Source of the DNA: Martinezella lusitana
Lineage (GTDB): Bacteria; Pseudomonadota; Alphaproteobacteria; Rhizobiales; Rhizobiaceae
Length of the DNA stretch: 64,000 bases
NCBI RefSeq assembly: GCF_016901135.1
Contig: NZ_JAFEVL010000030.1
Location: 62,001 to 126,000, forward strand
Direction of reading: 5' to 3'
Under the pieces are notes generated by a model. The model saw only the letters and a program-made list of their open reading frames with translations, was not told the DNA's origin and did no database searches. Shown here piece after piece: positions 9,916 to 18,973 of this stretch (its first letter is position 1; each line of letters begins with the position of its first letter). A program made the position numbers and the translations under genes.

Positions 9916-11673
9916 TCACCAACGTAAGGAGGAGCTGACGAAGAGCAGTCCCCCATTCTTTTTCTCAACCGTGCCGCCCAATATGTCCGAATAGCCGATA
10001 TCGAAATTGACATGGCCGCCGGCGAGCTTGGCGCCGACAGTCCAGCCGAACATGTCGCCGCCATCGATGCGATAGCGCGCCTGCGAGGCGACCCGCCCGT
10101 AGTCGAGACCGACATAGGGACGGAACTCGCCGAACATCTTGGCAAGTGCGGCATTCTCAGTGAAGGGCTGCGTGCGCCAGGCGAGATCGTTGCGGACGAA
10201 GAAGCCGTTGTTGCCGTAGAGCATGGTCTCGCGCGTGCCGCGGACAGTTGAATAGCCGCCAAGCGAGATCTGTTCAGCCCCGAACAGATTGTCGGGGGAA
10301 TATTGTCCGGTCACGATCGAATTGACCTCGAAGCGCTGGTCAGCAATCTGAAGCGGCCGCGTCATGGTGATCGTGCCGCTGAACTTCGAGAAGCGAGGAT
10401 CGGCATCCCCCGCCCCAGTATCGCCGGGCGCGACGGCATCAAAGAGATCGAGCCCCTGACTGTAGGAGAGGTCGAAGACCCAAAGCCCTCCCAACATGCG
10501 GCGCGAATGCGAAATGCCGAGATCGCCGGTCGTATATTTGCGGCTGCCGACCTCGATCTTGTTGCCGAGCAGGAAGTTGTTGGTTTCCTTGTAGGTCAGG
10601 CCGCTATTGAGGGTGGTGATCGAATCCTTGTCGCGGAAGATCACGCGGTCGGCACCAATGCCGACCTGCTTGCTGTTGCCGGATGTTTGCAGCGTTCCGA
10701 AATTCCCTGGAACCGAACTGTCATAGCCATACCAGGAGCCGTTCAGCGACAATGTCCAGTAGCCATAGGGAAGGCTGACATTGCCGCTATAGCTGTTGCT
10801 CCTGCCCTGACCATCATTCCGCCAGGGATAATCCGGGCCGGTGCGCTCGTAGCCAAAGTTCCACTGATCGTTGAGGCCAAAGAGATTGTCATAACCGACG
10901 GAGGTCGACGTCCTGGAATAGCCCGTCTGCTCCTGACCGAGATTGCTGTTGCCGAAAGAGAGGTGCCAGGGATGATCCGGCTTGTTCTCGACGTTGAGGA
11001 TGGATGTACCGTTGGCCTGACCCGGCAGCATTGCGGTCTTTGCTCTGTTGGAGCTCAGGCGATTGATCTGGTCGAGGCCCTGTTCGATGTCGCGCAGATT
11101 GGCGACCTCGCCTTTCATGCCTGGAAAGGCGGTAGCGAGCATGCCGGAGCCGGGGGCCGGTTTACCGTTGACATAGATGTCGGACAGCGTGCCTTCGACA
11201 GCGACCAGCCGCAATGTCTTCGTCCTGGCGATATCCTGGGCCGGCACGTAAACGCGCGAGGTCACGAAGCCTTTGTCGAGATAGAGGTGGGTCAAGTCTC
11301 GCAACAGCGTGTTGATCTCGCCGACACCGACGCAACGGTTCGTGTAGGGCGCTGTGATCTTGCCGATCATGGCGGTCTTGAACTGCTTGACCCCTTCCAC
11401 TTCGACATGCGTGATCGCAAAGCAGGAGCCGGCCTTCTGGCCACCCCCGGCAGCCGGCTGCGCGGCTTCGGCCGGAGAGGATTTCGGGGTCATCCTGCCC
11501 AAGGCCTCGAGGCGCTGCTGCTCGGCCTGCTGTGCCTGACGGCGTGCGAAATCGTCGTTTGGCGATTGGGCTGATGCCATCGACGCAGCCAAGACCGCCG
11601 CCAGCAGCGTGACGCAAAACACTGTGGAGCTGGGACCACCTCGGGCGATAGCCGATCGCCATGCCGACATCAT
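9916..11673 (-). CDS. ShlB/FhaC/HecB-family outer-membrane transporter (TpsB)
   Basis: A 585-residue protein of usual TpsB length. It has a signal peptide (cleavage near ASMASAQ) and a Gln/Ala-rich linker helix. POTRA domains follow, with the typical start CFAITHVEVEG near residue 87 and a second unit around LRLVAVEGTLSDIYVNG. The C-terminal part is a beta-barrel of alternating strands ending in an aromatic residue (SSLRW). The VRGTRE motif in the barrel matches the conserved VRG(Y/F) tip of the L6 hairpin. Known role of the family: it recognises the TPS domain of its partner in the periplasm and threads it across the outer membrane. The partner here is the giant haemagglutinin downstream. 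Confidence 0.93.
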   Translation of the reverse strand: MMSAWRSAIARGGPSSTVFCVTLLAAVLAASMASAQSPNDDFARRQAQQAEQQRLEALGRMTPKSSPAEAAQPAAGGGQKAGSCFAITHVEVEGVKQFKTAMIGKITAPYTNRCVGVGEINTLLRDLTHLYLDKGFVTSRVYVPAQDIARTKTLRLVAVEGTLSDIYVNGKPAPGSGMLATAFPGMKGEVANLRDIEQGLDQINRLSSNRAKTAMLPGQANGTSILNVENKPDHPWHLSFGNSNLGQEQTGYSRTSTSVGYDNLFGLNDQWNFGYERTGPDYPWRNDGQGRSNSYSGNVSLPYGYWTLSLNGSWYGYDSSVPGNFGTLQTSGNSKQVGIGADRVIFRDKDSITTLNSGLTYKETNNFLLGNKIEVGSRKYTTGDLGISHSRRMLGGLWVFDLSYSQGLDLFDAVAPGDTGAGDADPRFSKFSGTITMTRPLQIADQRFEVNSIVTGQYSPDNLFGAEQISLGGYSTVRGTRETMLYGNNGFFVRNDLAWRTQPFTENAALAKMFGEFRPYVGLDYGRVASQARYRIDGGDMFGWTVGAKLAGGHVNFDIGYSDILGGTVEKKNGGLLFVSSSLRW

Positions 11674-11693
11674 GAGCTTAACCTGCCGCCGCG

Positions 11694-12377
11694 TTAGTTG
11701 GAGGCAGACTTCTGCAGCGCATCCAGCGCCGCCGACAGACCTTTAAGTGAGAATTTGATGTTGACCTTCTGGCCATTCATCATCTGCACGTGACCGGTGC
11801 CTTCTGTCGCCTTGGTAAGTGCCGCGACCATCTTTGCATCCAGCTTCTGCTGCGACCAGCAGCCGGCCTGGTTGCAGTTGCGATAGGCAAGCTGAACGAC
11901 AGGCTTGTCCCCCGCGTCGATGCTCAAGCCCGAGGGCAGATACATGTTGAGCGGCACGAGCGCCGTCAGCACGAGATCATTTGCCGCCGCCTTACCGCTT
12001 TTCTGTGTGGGAGCGGGTGTCGCAGGCGCTTTGGCGATCGCCAAGGTCAAAATGTTGACGTCCTGCTCGCCCTGCTTCACCGTCGCGATTTGCGCCACTT
12101 CGCAATTCGTTATCGCCGAACCATCGGCCGCCTTGCCGTCGACGCAGCGATAGTACCAGTCCTCGAACTTCTGCACGCGGGCTTGTGGTGCCGGCTGTTG
12201 TTGTCCGTTTGCCGCCCCGGCGGAATTCGGCTGGGTGCCCGCATTCGTCGGCGCTACCACCCCTGCCCCCGGCTGTTCTTGAGCCATGCCGGAAGAAGCA
12301 TATAAGACAGATGACATGAGTATCGCGGACGCTAGGTTCTGGATCGAAAACATGTAACTCAAAGCTGCAGACGCCAT
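11694..12377 (-). CDS. IalB-like (invasion-associated locus B family) periplasmic protein
   Basis: The family features are visible: a signal peptide, a Pro/Gln-rich spacer, then VQKFEDWYYRC. A Cys-containing body with TALVPLNMYLPSGLSI and YRNCNQAGCW follows; in the family these Cys residues are probably paired. Start chosen at 12377 because GGGAAGG lies 6 bases upstream; an alternative ATG exists at 12431. It is the first gene of the TPS operon, 20 bases before the FhaC-like gene. IalB homologues are widespread in Rhizobiales; in Bartonella the founding member is linked to erythrocyte invasion. Its place in a TPS operon suggests a role in exoprotein export or folding, which is inference. Confidence 0.85.
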   Translation of the reverse strand: MASAALSYMFSIQNLASAILMSSVLYASSGMAQEQPGAGVVAPTNAGTQPNSAGAANGQQQPAPQARVQKFEDWYYRCVDGKAADGSAITNCEVAQIATVKQGEQDVNILTLAIAKAPATPAPTQKSGKAAANDLVLTALVPLNMYLPSGLSIDAGDKPVVQLAYRNCNQAGCWSQQKLDAKMVAALTKATEGTGHVQMMNGQKVNIKFSLKGLSAALDALQKSASN

Positions 12378-13162
12378 GCAAACCTTCCCAAAGTCAAAAT
12401 CATTGGATTGAGCAAGGCGGCCCCTGCTCATCGACAGATCATCAAATTCATGAAAAGGCGCCCGAAAAGGCGCGGCCGATCATCGGCTTGATCAGCTCAA
12501 TAGCAGACTTCCAATCGATACAGCGATAAGTAGTGCGCACATGATAATAGCTCGCGCTCGTTTTTAGGGAGGCGTGTTTATTTTGCAACATTTGCGGTTG
12601 TTGATCGTGATAGTCGTGTAATTCAATTCACGTATCCTCAACCATACCAAGAATTTTTTCGCCCTTTGTTGTGCCCGGATGGCCTTACCCCTGCCATCCC
12701 CCCACGCGCGCGCTCAGGGAGCAGAACCCGGTCCTCTTCCGTATTCCTCGAAAGGAATGGATCGATGATATCGATGCTCGTCGCGGGTTCGGATTTTTCT
12801 CCCTAACGGAATCGGGCCGGCGTCATCCGTGCCACGCCTTTCGATCATGTAGAGGCACGGCTGCAAAATGCTCGCCTTGATGGGCTTCGAATCTGGGAAC
12901 AATAGGCCACGTGCGATGGATGCGAACCGCGGACACCCGTAGTCTAGACATAGCCAACTCAATTCTCACCACAAGCCGGCTCCAGTGACGCGAAGTCGGA
13001 TCGCTCTGCCGGAGCAGCAAGCATCCGCTTCGCCTGAAAAGGCTGGTGTCAGGCCATTTGACTGACAAATACCTAATCAAGAAATTACGATATGTCACTT
13101 CAACTTTCCCGGGCATCTGATAGAGTTCTAATTCAGCGCATTCGTTCAAATACGGGGAGAGC
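12378..13162. other. Intergenic region, upstream of the TPS operon and of the lyase gene
   Basis: About 785 bases separate two divergent units. The part between about 12500 and 12660 is noticeably AT-richer than its surroundings and is the likely promoter zone for the minus-strand IalB-FhaC-TpsA operon. It includes an imperfect palindrome around 12616-12633 (CGTG, AATT, AATT, CACG). Short open frames here lack ribosome sites or recognisable composition. I see no RNA gene. Confidence 0.5.
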
Positions 13163-14269
13163 TTGGTGCGCAGGCGGATACTATGCCTTTCATTTGCTTT
13201 CTTGGCTGGCGGCTCATCCGCGAAGGATCTCCAGGATAGTTTCGATTCAGGGCCCCTGAACACGTCGAAGTGGACGACCCAGGAGATATTCCCGGAGCAG
13301 ATGGGCTTCATAGCGCCGGGCAGATGTGGCTTCTCGGCTATCGAGATCATCACGCGCGACGGAGACAACGGGATCAAATGTGAGGACGATTGCCAGCGTG
13401 CCGAGCTGCGAACGGCAAAGGCATCTTGGCCGTCGTTCGGAGACGAGACCTGGTATGCATTCAGCTTCCGCATAAAGGGGGACGTGCCGCCCAGTGGGAG
13501 CGCACGATCCGTCATAGGGCAATGGAAGGGGCCCGGTGATCACAGTCCGATGATCGCGCAGCGCTTTGACAACGGCGTCTTCCATATCACGGTCCAGGAT
13601 AACGAAATCCGACGCGTCGTCGCAAAGGCGGAAGGTGATCCCGACCGCCTCGTCGCGGCCCAGAATCTCCTGGCAAAACTCGATCCTCACGACGAACGTG
13701 CGGTCAGCGCGGTAAAATCCTTGCAGTCACTGGACCTTTTGGCAAAAACACAGCCCGGTCTTACGGATGAGTTCTTCACGGAGGACCTACTGAAGACCCT
13801 TCGTCCGAATAGCAATCCTGCTGAAGGTAAAAAGCTTTCAGAGACGCTCGGCTTGAACGATAGCTCCCTGGTCTCCCAGTTCAGCGCTCTTTCCTTCGTA
13901 GCCGAGCCGGAAAAGTACTTTGGCAATGCAAACATCGAAATAATACCCGAAGCGAACAGAGCGCTGCCGGATCCAAGCAAAGGCTGGGTCGACATGATGT
14001 ATCGTATCAAGCCGGGGCGTACTGACAACGAATACGGCCCAAAAGGAAAAGGAGAGATCGATATCTGGGCTGACGGCCAAAAGATCGTCTCCGTCCGGGG
14101 CAATCTCGGCGCCACGCTCAAGAAGGACACGCCCCTCGCATTGGAAGGTCCGTATTTCAAATTCGGAACCTACCGCCTTCGTATTCCCGGAACCTTCAGC
14201 TTTCAGTTTGACGAATTCTCGCAGGCATCCAGCAAAGATGGCCTCGCACCGCTCTGCTCCGCCCATTGA
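13163..14269 (+). CDS. Secreted polysaccharide-lyase-like protein
   Basis: A protein of about 368 residues, with a TTG start at 13163 or GTG at 13166 after GGGGAGAG. The N-terminal signal is cleaved near GGSSAKD. The first part has features of heparin-lyase-I/PL-like jelly rolls: DSFDSGPLNTSKW, a GIKCEDDCQRAELR stretch, WYAFSFRIKGD and a VIGQWKGPGDHSP strand. The last third (GWVDMMYRIKPG, EIDIWADGQKIVSV, YFKFGTYR) is the other half of the sandwich. Between them, about residues 155-260 form a charged, helix-rich insertion that the family does not normally need. Likely action: periplasmic or extracellular cleavage of an acidic polysaccharide. Family assignment is moderate and the substrate is unknown. 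Confidence 0.65.
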   Translation: MVRRRILCLSFAFLAGGSSAKDLQDSFDSGPLNTSKWTTQEIFPEQMGFIAPGRCGFSAIEIITRDGDNGIKCEDDCQRAELRTAKASWPSFGDETWYAFSFRIKGDVPPSGSARSVIGQWKGPGDHSPMIAQRFDNGVFHITVQDNEIRRVVAKAEGDPDRLVAAQNLLAKLDPHDERAVSAVKSLQSLDLLAKTQPGLTDEFFTEDLLKTLRPNSNPAEGKKLSETLGLNDSSLVSQFSALSFVAEPEKYFGNANIEIIPEANRALPDPSKGWVDMMYRIKPGRTDNEYGPKGKGEIDIWADGQKIVSVRGNLGATLKKDTPLALEGPYFKFGTYRLRIPGTFSFQFDEFSQASSKDGLAPLCSAH

Positions 14270-14506
14270 GTTCGCACCGAGGCCTTCCAGCCAAGGCTTG
14301 CATGGAAACGGCCCCGGCATGCACCTCGGCTAGGAGCGGTGTTGCCGACGAGCAAGGTACCGTGCGTAGTCTACAACAGGCGCAATTGGCTGGTTGCGAT
14401 GTTGGATCGACACCAGACTGGTTCGTTCCATCCAAAGCCAGGATCGCAGCACTTATGACCAACCTCGACATACACCAATCTCGTATTCCAGAAGAGGATG
14501 TTTCGC

Positions 14507-15349
14507 ATGAAAAAATCCCTGCCTTCAACGATTACGATATCGGTGTTAGCCCTGCTCAGCGCCGGCGATGCCTTCGCCTGGGGTGATCGCGGGCACTCAA
14601 TCATCGCGGAAATCGTGATGCGGCATCTGAGCTCATCCACGGCATCTGCAGTTCAAGATCTGCTTGGATCGGAGTCGATGGCGTCAATTGCAAGCTGGGC
14701 TGACGACTACAAAAATACGCCGGAGGGAAAGGCTACTAAGCCGTGGCACTTCGTCGATATCGACATCACGAAAGACCAATATTCATCAGATGACTGCCCT
14801 CACACCGGATGCCTGGTGTCTGCACTCAATGATCTTGCGGTTTCAGTCGCGGACAAGGCCCGTGACGCCTCCGTTCGCCGCAGAGATCTCCTTCTGCTCA
14901 TCCATCTCGTCGGGGATTCCACACAGCCACTTCACTGCGGCGAAAAGAACGGCGACGGCGGCGGCAATACCACTCCTGTCGTGATGGAATTCACCGCACC
15001 CGACCACAGCGCCCTGCCCGTCGGGACGGTAAAGCTGCATGCCGTCTGGGACGACTATCTGATCGGCGCGGCCGAATGGAGCTGGGGATCATATGTCCAG
15101 CGACTCGAAGACAGCGTAGTCCCCGGCATCGCAGCGCCGCCGACTGATGCGAACTTCGCAACCGAATGGATAAACGAATGTCACATGATGGCTAAAACGG
15201 TCTATAGCCTGACACCGCCGCAAGGCCCAGATGGCAATATCCATGTCGGGCCGCAATATCAAACCGCGGTACGCGATATCCTCGACAAGCAACTCGCGAC
15301 AGGTGGTCTTCGTCTGGCAGGACTTCTGAACGCCAGGCTGTCAAAGTAG
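14507..15349 (+). CDS. S1/P1-type secreted nuclease
   Basis: A signal peptide ends AGDAFA and the mature protein begins with WGDRGH; in this family the N-terminal Trp amine and carbonyl help bind zinc. Other family signatures in order are SWADDY, KPWHFVDI, LIHLVGDSTQPLHCG and KLHAVWDDYLI, which supply the His and Asp ligands of the trinuclear zinc site. Late histidines (ECHMMAK) follow. Known activity: zinc-dependent cleavage of single-stranded DNA or RNA and 3'-nucleotides, used for nucleic-acid scavenging. The ATG at 14507 is preferred over 14498 because GAGG lies at a workable distance. It follows the lyase-like gene by about 240 bases, so both may be secreted scavenging enzymes. Confidence 0.88.
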   Translation: MKKSLPSTITISVLALLSAGDAFAWGDRGHSIIAEIVMRHLSSSTASAVQDLLGSESMASIASWADDYKNTPEGKATKPWHFVDIDITKDQYSSDDCPHTGCLVSALNDLAVSVADKARDASVRRRDLLLLIHLVGDSTQPLHCGEKNGDGGGNTTPVVMEFTAPDHSALPVGTVKLHAVWDDYLIGAAEWSWGSYVQRLEDSVVPGIAAPPTDANFATEWINECHMMAKTVYSLTPPQGPDGNIHVGPQYQTAVRDILDKQLATGGLRLAGLLNARLSK

Positions 15350-15553
15350 CTTGCCGGAAGAAGATATCTACACGGTTGTCAGCCTATCTGGGTCAAACAG
15401 CCAATATCCGAGTCTCGTGGTGCCGTTGGATGCGGGCTTTTCCATCGTCACCTCCATACCGATGCAATATCATCCTAAATGGCGATGGGATGTTTCATTC
15501 AGCCTTTGCCCAGCAGGTCGAAGGAATGACCTTCCGCAGACCACTTGATGCGC

Positions 15554-16084
15554 TCAGAGATCCAAGTCGGTTTGTGCGTAGTTGAGGAAGTATGCCGTGA
15601 ATACCGTGGCTCCCAGATAAGCAAACGCGTCAGCCAGTTGCTCATCGTTCCAGCCGGCGAGCTGAGCTGCTTTCCAGGTGGCGTCGGTAACGTTTCCCGA
15701 ATTGGCAGCCGCTTCCCTGACCAGGCCGGCCAGCACATCGATTTTGGCGTCGTTTGTCGAGGTGCCCGTCGTTAAGGCAGTGACCTGCTCTTCGGTCCAG
15801 CCATTCATCTGAGCGAGCCGACTGGCGATACGGGTCATATAGTTGTTACCGACCCCGGCCGCAGCCGCGAGAGTCAGGGCCGCACCCACCTTCGGGTCGA
15901 AGGTGGTGTGCTCGGCAAGCACGGCGCGTAGCGATGTGTACGCCGTCAGGACCGCCGGAGAATGCGCCATCTGGGCATGCAGGTTCGCGGGGCGCCCCAT
16001 CGGGATGGACTGGACGATCTTTTGCAGGAGCGGCTGCGATGCGGCAGGGGCGTCCTCGACTGTGTGGGTTGGGATCCGGCTCAT
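15554..16084 (-). CDS. Carboxymuconolactone decarboxylase (AhpD-like) family protein lacking the CxxC pair
   Basis: A 176-residue protein with the all-helical CMD arrangement: MAHSPAVLTAYTSLRAVLAEH, then the helix TLAAAAGVGNNYMTR. Start at 16084 after GAGGTT. Active AhpD/CMD peroxidase-like members carry CxxC followed by a His in the central helix. Here that stretch has no cysteine at all, so redox activity of the usual kind is unlikely. It is the last gene of the operon FMN reductase - NmrA-like - CMD, 50 bases after the NmrA-like stop, divergent from a LysR regulator. Confidence 0.75.
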   Translation of the reverse strand: MSRIPTHTVEDAPAASQPLLQKIVQSIPMGRPANLHAQMAHSPAVLTAYTSLRAVLAEHTTFDPKVGAALTLAAAAGVGNNYMTRIASRLAQMNGWTEEQVTALTTGTSTNDAKIDVLAGLVREAAANSGNVTDATWKAAQLAGWNDEQLADAFAYLGATVFTAYFLNYAQTDLDL

Positions 16085-16134
16085 TGGTATAACCTCATTC
16101 ATGGGTTGGGGAATTTGGCGGACGTATGGTCGTC

Positions 16135-17007
16135 CTAGGTGCCTTGGAGAAGCGTGTTCCAATCCTGCGACTTCGCCCACGACTCGAAGTCGTGAAAGGA
16201 GACGTCGGGGAATTCACGACGCAGCGCTGCGCGATCGAACGTGAAGCCGATATGGTCGAACCATTCGTACATCTTGGCGCCGTCTTCACCCATGCGTTGG
16301 CGAATGACGTCCAACGGGACCCGGAAATAGGTGAACGGGCGACCGGTGACGCGCGAAAGGATGGCCACAACGTCGTTGCCCGTGAGTTCGTCGCCCCCGA
16401 GGTCGAATCGCTTGCCTGAGAAGCGGCCTGGGGCCTCGAGGAGGCGAACGGCGACGGCCCCGATGTCCGCGACGGCGACCTGCGCGAGCTGCTTCGTCGG
16501 CGGGAGCGGCGTGGCGTAGATGCCCTTCGCGAGCTGCTCCTTGCCGAAATAGAGGTTCTCCATGAAATAGACCGGCGCCGGGACCGTGGCGCGCACGCCA
16601 ATCTTGGCGATGTGTTTTTCGACCTCGTACTTGCTGTCGAAGTGCGGGACGCCTGTCTGTCGATTGGCGGAGCCGACCGAGTTGAAGACCAGGTGTACGC
16701 CTGCAGCCTTGGCTGCGTCCGCGGCGAAGATACCTTGTCGCGTCTTGGCTTGCGGACCTCCTTCGAATGGCGTCGTCATCGCAAAGAGGGAGGTCGCTCC
16801 TTCGAGCGCCTTCGTGAGCGCGGCGGTGTCTTCGAGTGACGCGCGGACAAGCGTGGCGCCCGCATATGCAAGCGCCCTCGCCTTCGCGGAATCAATATTG
16901 CGCGTGATGGCGCGAACTTCGTGACCGCGCCCGAGCAGATTCTTCACCACCGCGCCACCTTGTTGGCCCGTGGCTCCCGTGACGACGACCGCAAGCTTTT
17001 GACTCAT
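16135..17007 (-). CDS. NmrA/HSCARG-like NAD(P)-binding protein
   Basis: A 290-residue protein beginning MSQKLAVVVTGATGQQGG, a Rossmann glycine motif of the atypical SDR/NmrA type. Other family features are HLVFNSVGSANRQTGVPHFDSKYEVEKHI and, further on, FDLGGDELTGNDVVAILSRV. Start at 17007 is supported by AAGGAGA 8 bases upstream. NmrA-like proteins usually sense the NAD(P)/NAD(P)H ratio or act as quinone reductases or redox-linked regulators. It lies between an FMN reductase and a CMD-like gene, which fits a role in reactive quinone or electrophile stress. Confidence 0.8.
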   Translation of the reverse strand: MSQKLAVVVTGATGQQGGAVVKNLLGRGHEVRAITRNIDSAKARALAYAGATLVRASLEDTAALTKALEGATSLFAMTTPFEGGPQAKTRQGIFAADAAKAAGVHLVFNSVGSANRQTGVPHFDSKYEVEKHIAKIGVRATVPAPVYFMENLYFGKEQLAKGIYATPLPPTKQLAQVAVADIGAVAVRLLEAPGRFSGKRFDLGGDELTGNDVVAILSRVTGRPFTYFRVPLDVIRQRMGEDGAKMYEWFDHIGFTFDRAALRREFPDVSFHDFESWAKSQDWNTLLQGT

Positions 17008-17095
17008 GACCAATCTCCTTTCATTCGACCCGTTTTGGCGAGCCGCCGCCGCTTGGCATGAGCCCTTTTTGGGCCGAGCGGCGGCCCCAAAACGA

Positions 17096-17698
17096 TCAGT
17101 CAATGGACGCCTGTGCGGACGCAGCTTGGCGCCCGGTTTGCAGCGTGCGGCTCCACCAGGACAGGTCATCCAGCAAAGCGACTGCCGCCTGTTCGAGATG
17201 TGGAAAATCCGCAAAATCCTTGCCCTGCTGCAAGATGCCAAGGAACTCGGTCATGCCGACGTTCACAGACTTGGGGATCGGCGCCATCTGAAGTTCGACG
17301 GCAACCATGCGCAGTTGCTCGATGGCGCGTGCAGCGCCGACGCCGCCGTATCCGACAAAGGCGGCCGGCTTGCGGTTGAACTGCTGAAAGGCATAATCCA
17401 GTGCGTTCTTCAGCACTGCGCTGTATCCGTGATTGTATTCGGGTGTGACGAAGACAAACCCGTCAAGCTCGGCCAGCTTCGCCGCCCAGCGCTCTGCAAT
17501 ATGATCCTTCGGTGGCATCCAGGCCGGCGAAGCCGGCTCATCGAAGAATGGCATCGGGTAATCGCGCAGGTCGACGAGTTCGACGCTGAGATCGGTGCGC
17601 GGAGCCGCAATCTTGTGGAACCATGCGGCCGCCCGCTCGCTGAAGCGGCCCTCTCGCGTCGAGCCGATGACGATGCCGATATGTGGGTTCTTGGACAT
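17096..17698 (-). CDS. NADPH-dependent FMN reductase (flavodoxin-like)
   Basis: A 200-residue protein beginning MSKNPHIGIVIGSTREGRFSE, whose GSTREGR loop binds the FMN phosphate. The family signature TPEYNHGYSAVLKNALDY follows near the middle, and GYGGVGAARAIEQLR matches the NADPH-dependent FMN/azo/quinone reductase fold. AAGGAAG precedes the chosen ATG at 17698. First gene of a three-gene minus-strand operon, divergent from the LysR regulator at 17839, so it is a likely target of that regulator. Confidence 0.85.
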   Translation of the reverse strand: MSKNPHIGIVIGSTREGRFSERAAAWFHKIAAPRTDLSVELVDLRDYPMPFFDEPASPAWMPPKDHIAERWAAKLAELDGFVFVTPEYNHGYSAVLKNALDYAFQQFNRKPAAFVGYGGVGAARAIEQLRMVAVELQMAPIPKSVNVGMTEFLGILQQGKDFADFPHLEQAAVALLDDLSWWSRTLQTGRQAASAQASID

Positions 17699-17838
17699 GT
17701 GGGTTGCTTCCTTCACTTTGATCGAACCGGCGGGACCGAGTGCAATTCCCGCTGTTCCTAAAAGTGGCCTCAGCACATTTGATTGACTAGATGGAGATAT
17801 CGGATTTAACTCCCCCATTTTTGGAAGGAATATCGACG

Positions 17839-18750
17839 ATGCTCGACCTGAATGACATCGGCCTGTTCGTACAGGTTGTTCGCTTCGGCAGTTTCGCGGA
17901 GGCCGGACGTCGTCTGGGGATCCCCGCCAATACGGTCAGCCGGCGCATTCAGGAATTGGAAGAGCAACTCAGCGCCCGGCTGATGCATCGATCGACCCGG
18001 AAGCTGAAACTCACCGATGCCGGGCATGAACTCTACAGCAACAGCGCCGCGGCCGTGGACGGACTGCAACAAGCGGGAGAGGATCTGATTGCTGGCGCAC
18101 GGGTACCCAAGGGGCTGATACGTGTGACGATGCCCGCCGACTTCTTCGATTTCTACAGGATGGAATGGGTGGCCGAATTCCTGACCTCCCACCCGCAAGT
18201 GCGCATCGAGTTCGTCCTAAGCGACGCTACCGTCGATCTCATCGAAGAGGGCATCGATGTCGCCTTCCGAGGGAACGCAACGCATGGGCCGAACTATGTT
18301 ATGTGCAAGATCCAAACCAGCTCGATCGGACTTGTCGCCAGCCCCTCCTACCTCGCCGCGCGCGGAACGCCAGCCACATTGCAGGATCTGACCCGCCATG
18401 ACTGTCTGTTTGTGCCACAAGCCCGGGACTATGCGACCTGGCGTCTCCAAGGTCCCGACGGCACCGAGGAGGACGTGACGGTCACCGGCCGCGTGATGGC
18501 GAATACCGCGCAAGCGATCCGAAAGGCGGCGATAGCAGGCCTCGGCATCGCGTTAACACCGATATTGGGGACGGCCGATTTCGCGGCTGGCCGACTGGTG
18601 CCGGTGTTGCCCCAATACATGCGTCGCAATCTCGGCATGAGCGTCGTCTACCCCAACCGGGCTCACCTGCCATTGGCCGTTTCGGCTTTCATCGATTCCG
18701 TTGTCGGCAGGATACGTGCCGAAATAATCAGCGCACAAGTAGACACTTGA
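17839..18750 (+). CDS. LysR-family transcriptional regulator
   Basis: A 303-residue protein. The winged HTH is at the N-terminus (MLDLNDIGLFVQVVRFGSF, then GRRLGIPANTVSRRIQELEEQL). A coinducer-binding domain begins around LIRVTMPADF. Start at 17839 follows GGAAGGA; the longer frame from 17791 lacks such a site. The length and divergence from an adjacent oxidoreductase operon are typical of LysR regulators that control their neighbour through the shared interval 17699-17838. The inducer is unknown. Confidence 0.9.
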   Translation: MLDLNDIGLFVQVVRFGSFAEAGRRLGIPANTVSRRIQELEEQLSARLMHRSTRKLKLTDAGHELYSNSAAAVDGLQQAGEDLIAGARVPKGLIRVTMPADFFDFYRMEWVAEFLTSHPQVRIEFVLSDATVDLIEEGIDVAFRGNATHGPNYVMCKIQTSSIGLVASPSYLAARGTPATLQDLTRHDCLFVPQARDYATWRLQGPDGTEEDVTVTGRVMANTAQAIRKAAIAGLGIALTPILGTADFAAGRLVPVLPQYMRRNLGMSVVYPNRAHLPLAVSAFIDSVVGRIRAEIISAQVDT

Positions 18751-18865
18751 TAAATCAATAGGTTACGAACCTCGCTAAGACTCTGTCTTGAAACTCGAAT
18801 TTGGGGTGGATGGCTGGGTTTCGATGTGATTCCAAGCGGTTTTCCAAGTCCGCTTGGAAGATCAG

Positions 18866-18973
18866 ATGTGGACCTCGGCCATCCGGCGGCGGCATAGCCG
18901 CGAGCGCCTGTTCGAGACCTTCCTCTACGCCGCCTTCGTCATGCTCCTCGCAAGGCGATTGGCCCAGTCATGA
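18866..18973 (+). mobile_element. Possible C-terminal remnant of an IS5-type transposase
   Basis: A short frame encodes MWTSAIRRRHSRERLFE followed by TFLYAAFVMLLARRLAQ and a stop. The pattern (short basic stretch, then a hydrophobic LYAAxxxLLxRRLA end) resembles the C-terminus of IS5-family transposases. No upstream catalytic part or inverted repeats were found. The sequence downstream overlaps the 3' end of the convergent sigma-factor gene. If correct, it marks an old insertion scar. Confidence 0.35.

Noticed and set aside
10303..11574. A 423-codon plus-strand frame opposite FhaC
   Set aside because: Antisense to a gene with clear POTRA and barrel motifs; composition matches a shadow frame.
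12823..13515. A 230-codon minus-strand frame across the start of the polysaccharide-lyase gene
   Set aside because: It overlaps the signal peptide and conserved first domain of the lyase-like gene and has no recognisable sequence.
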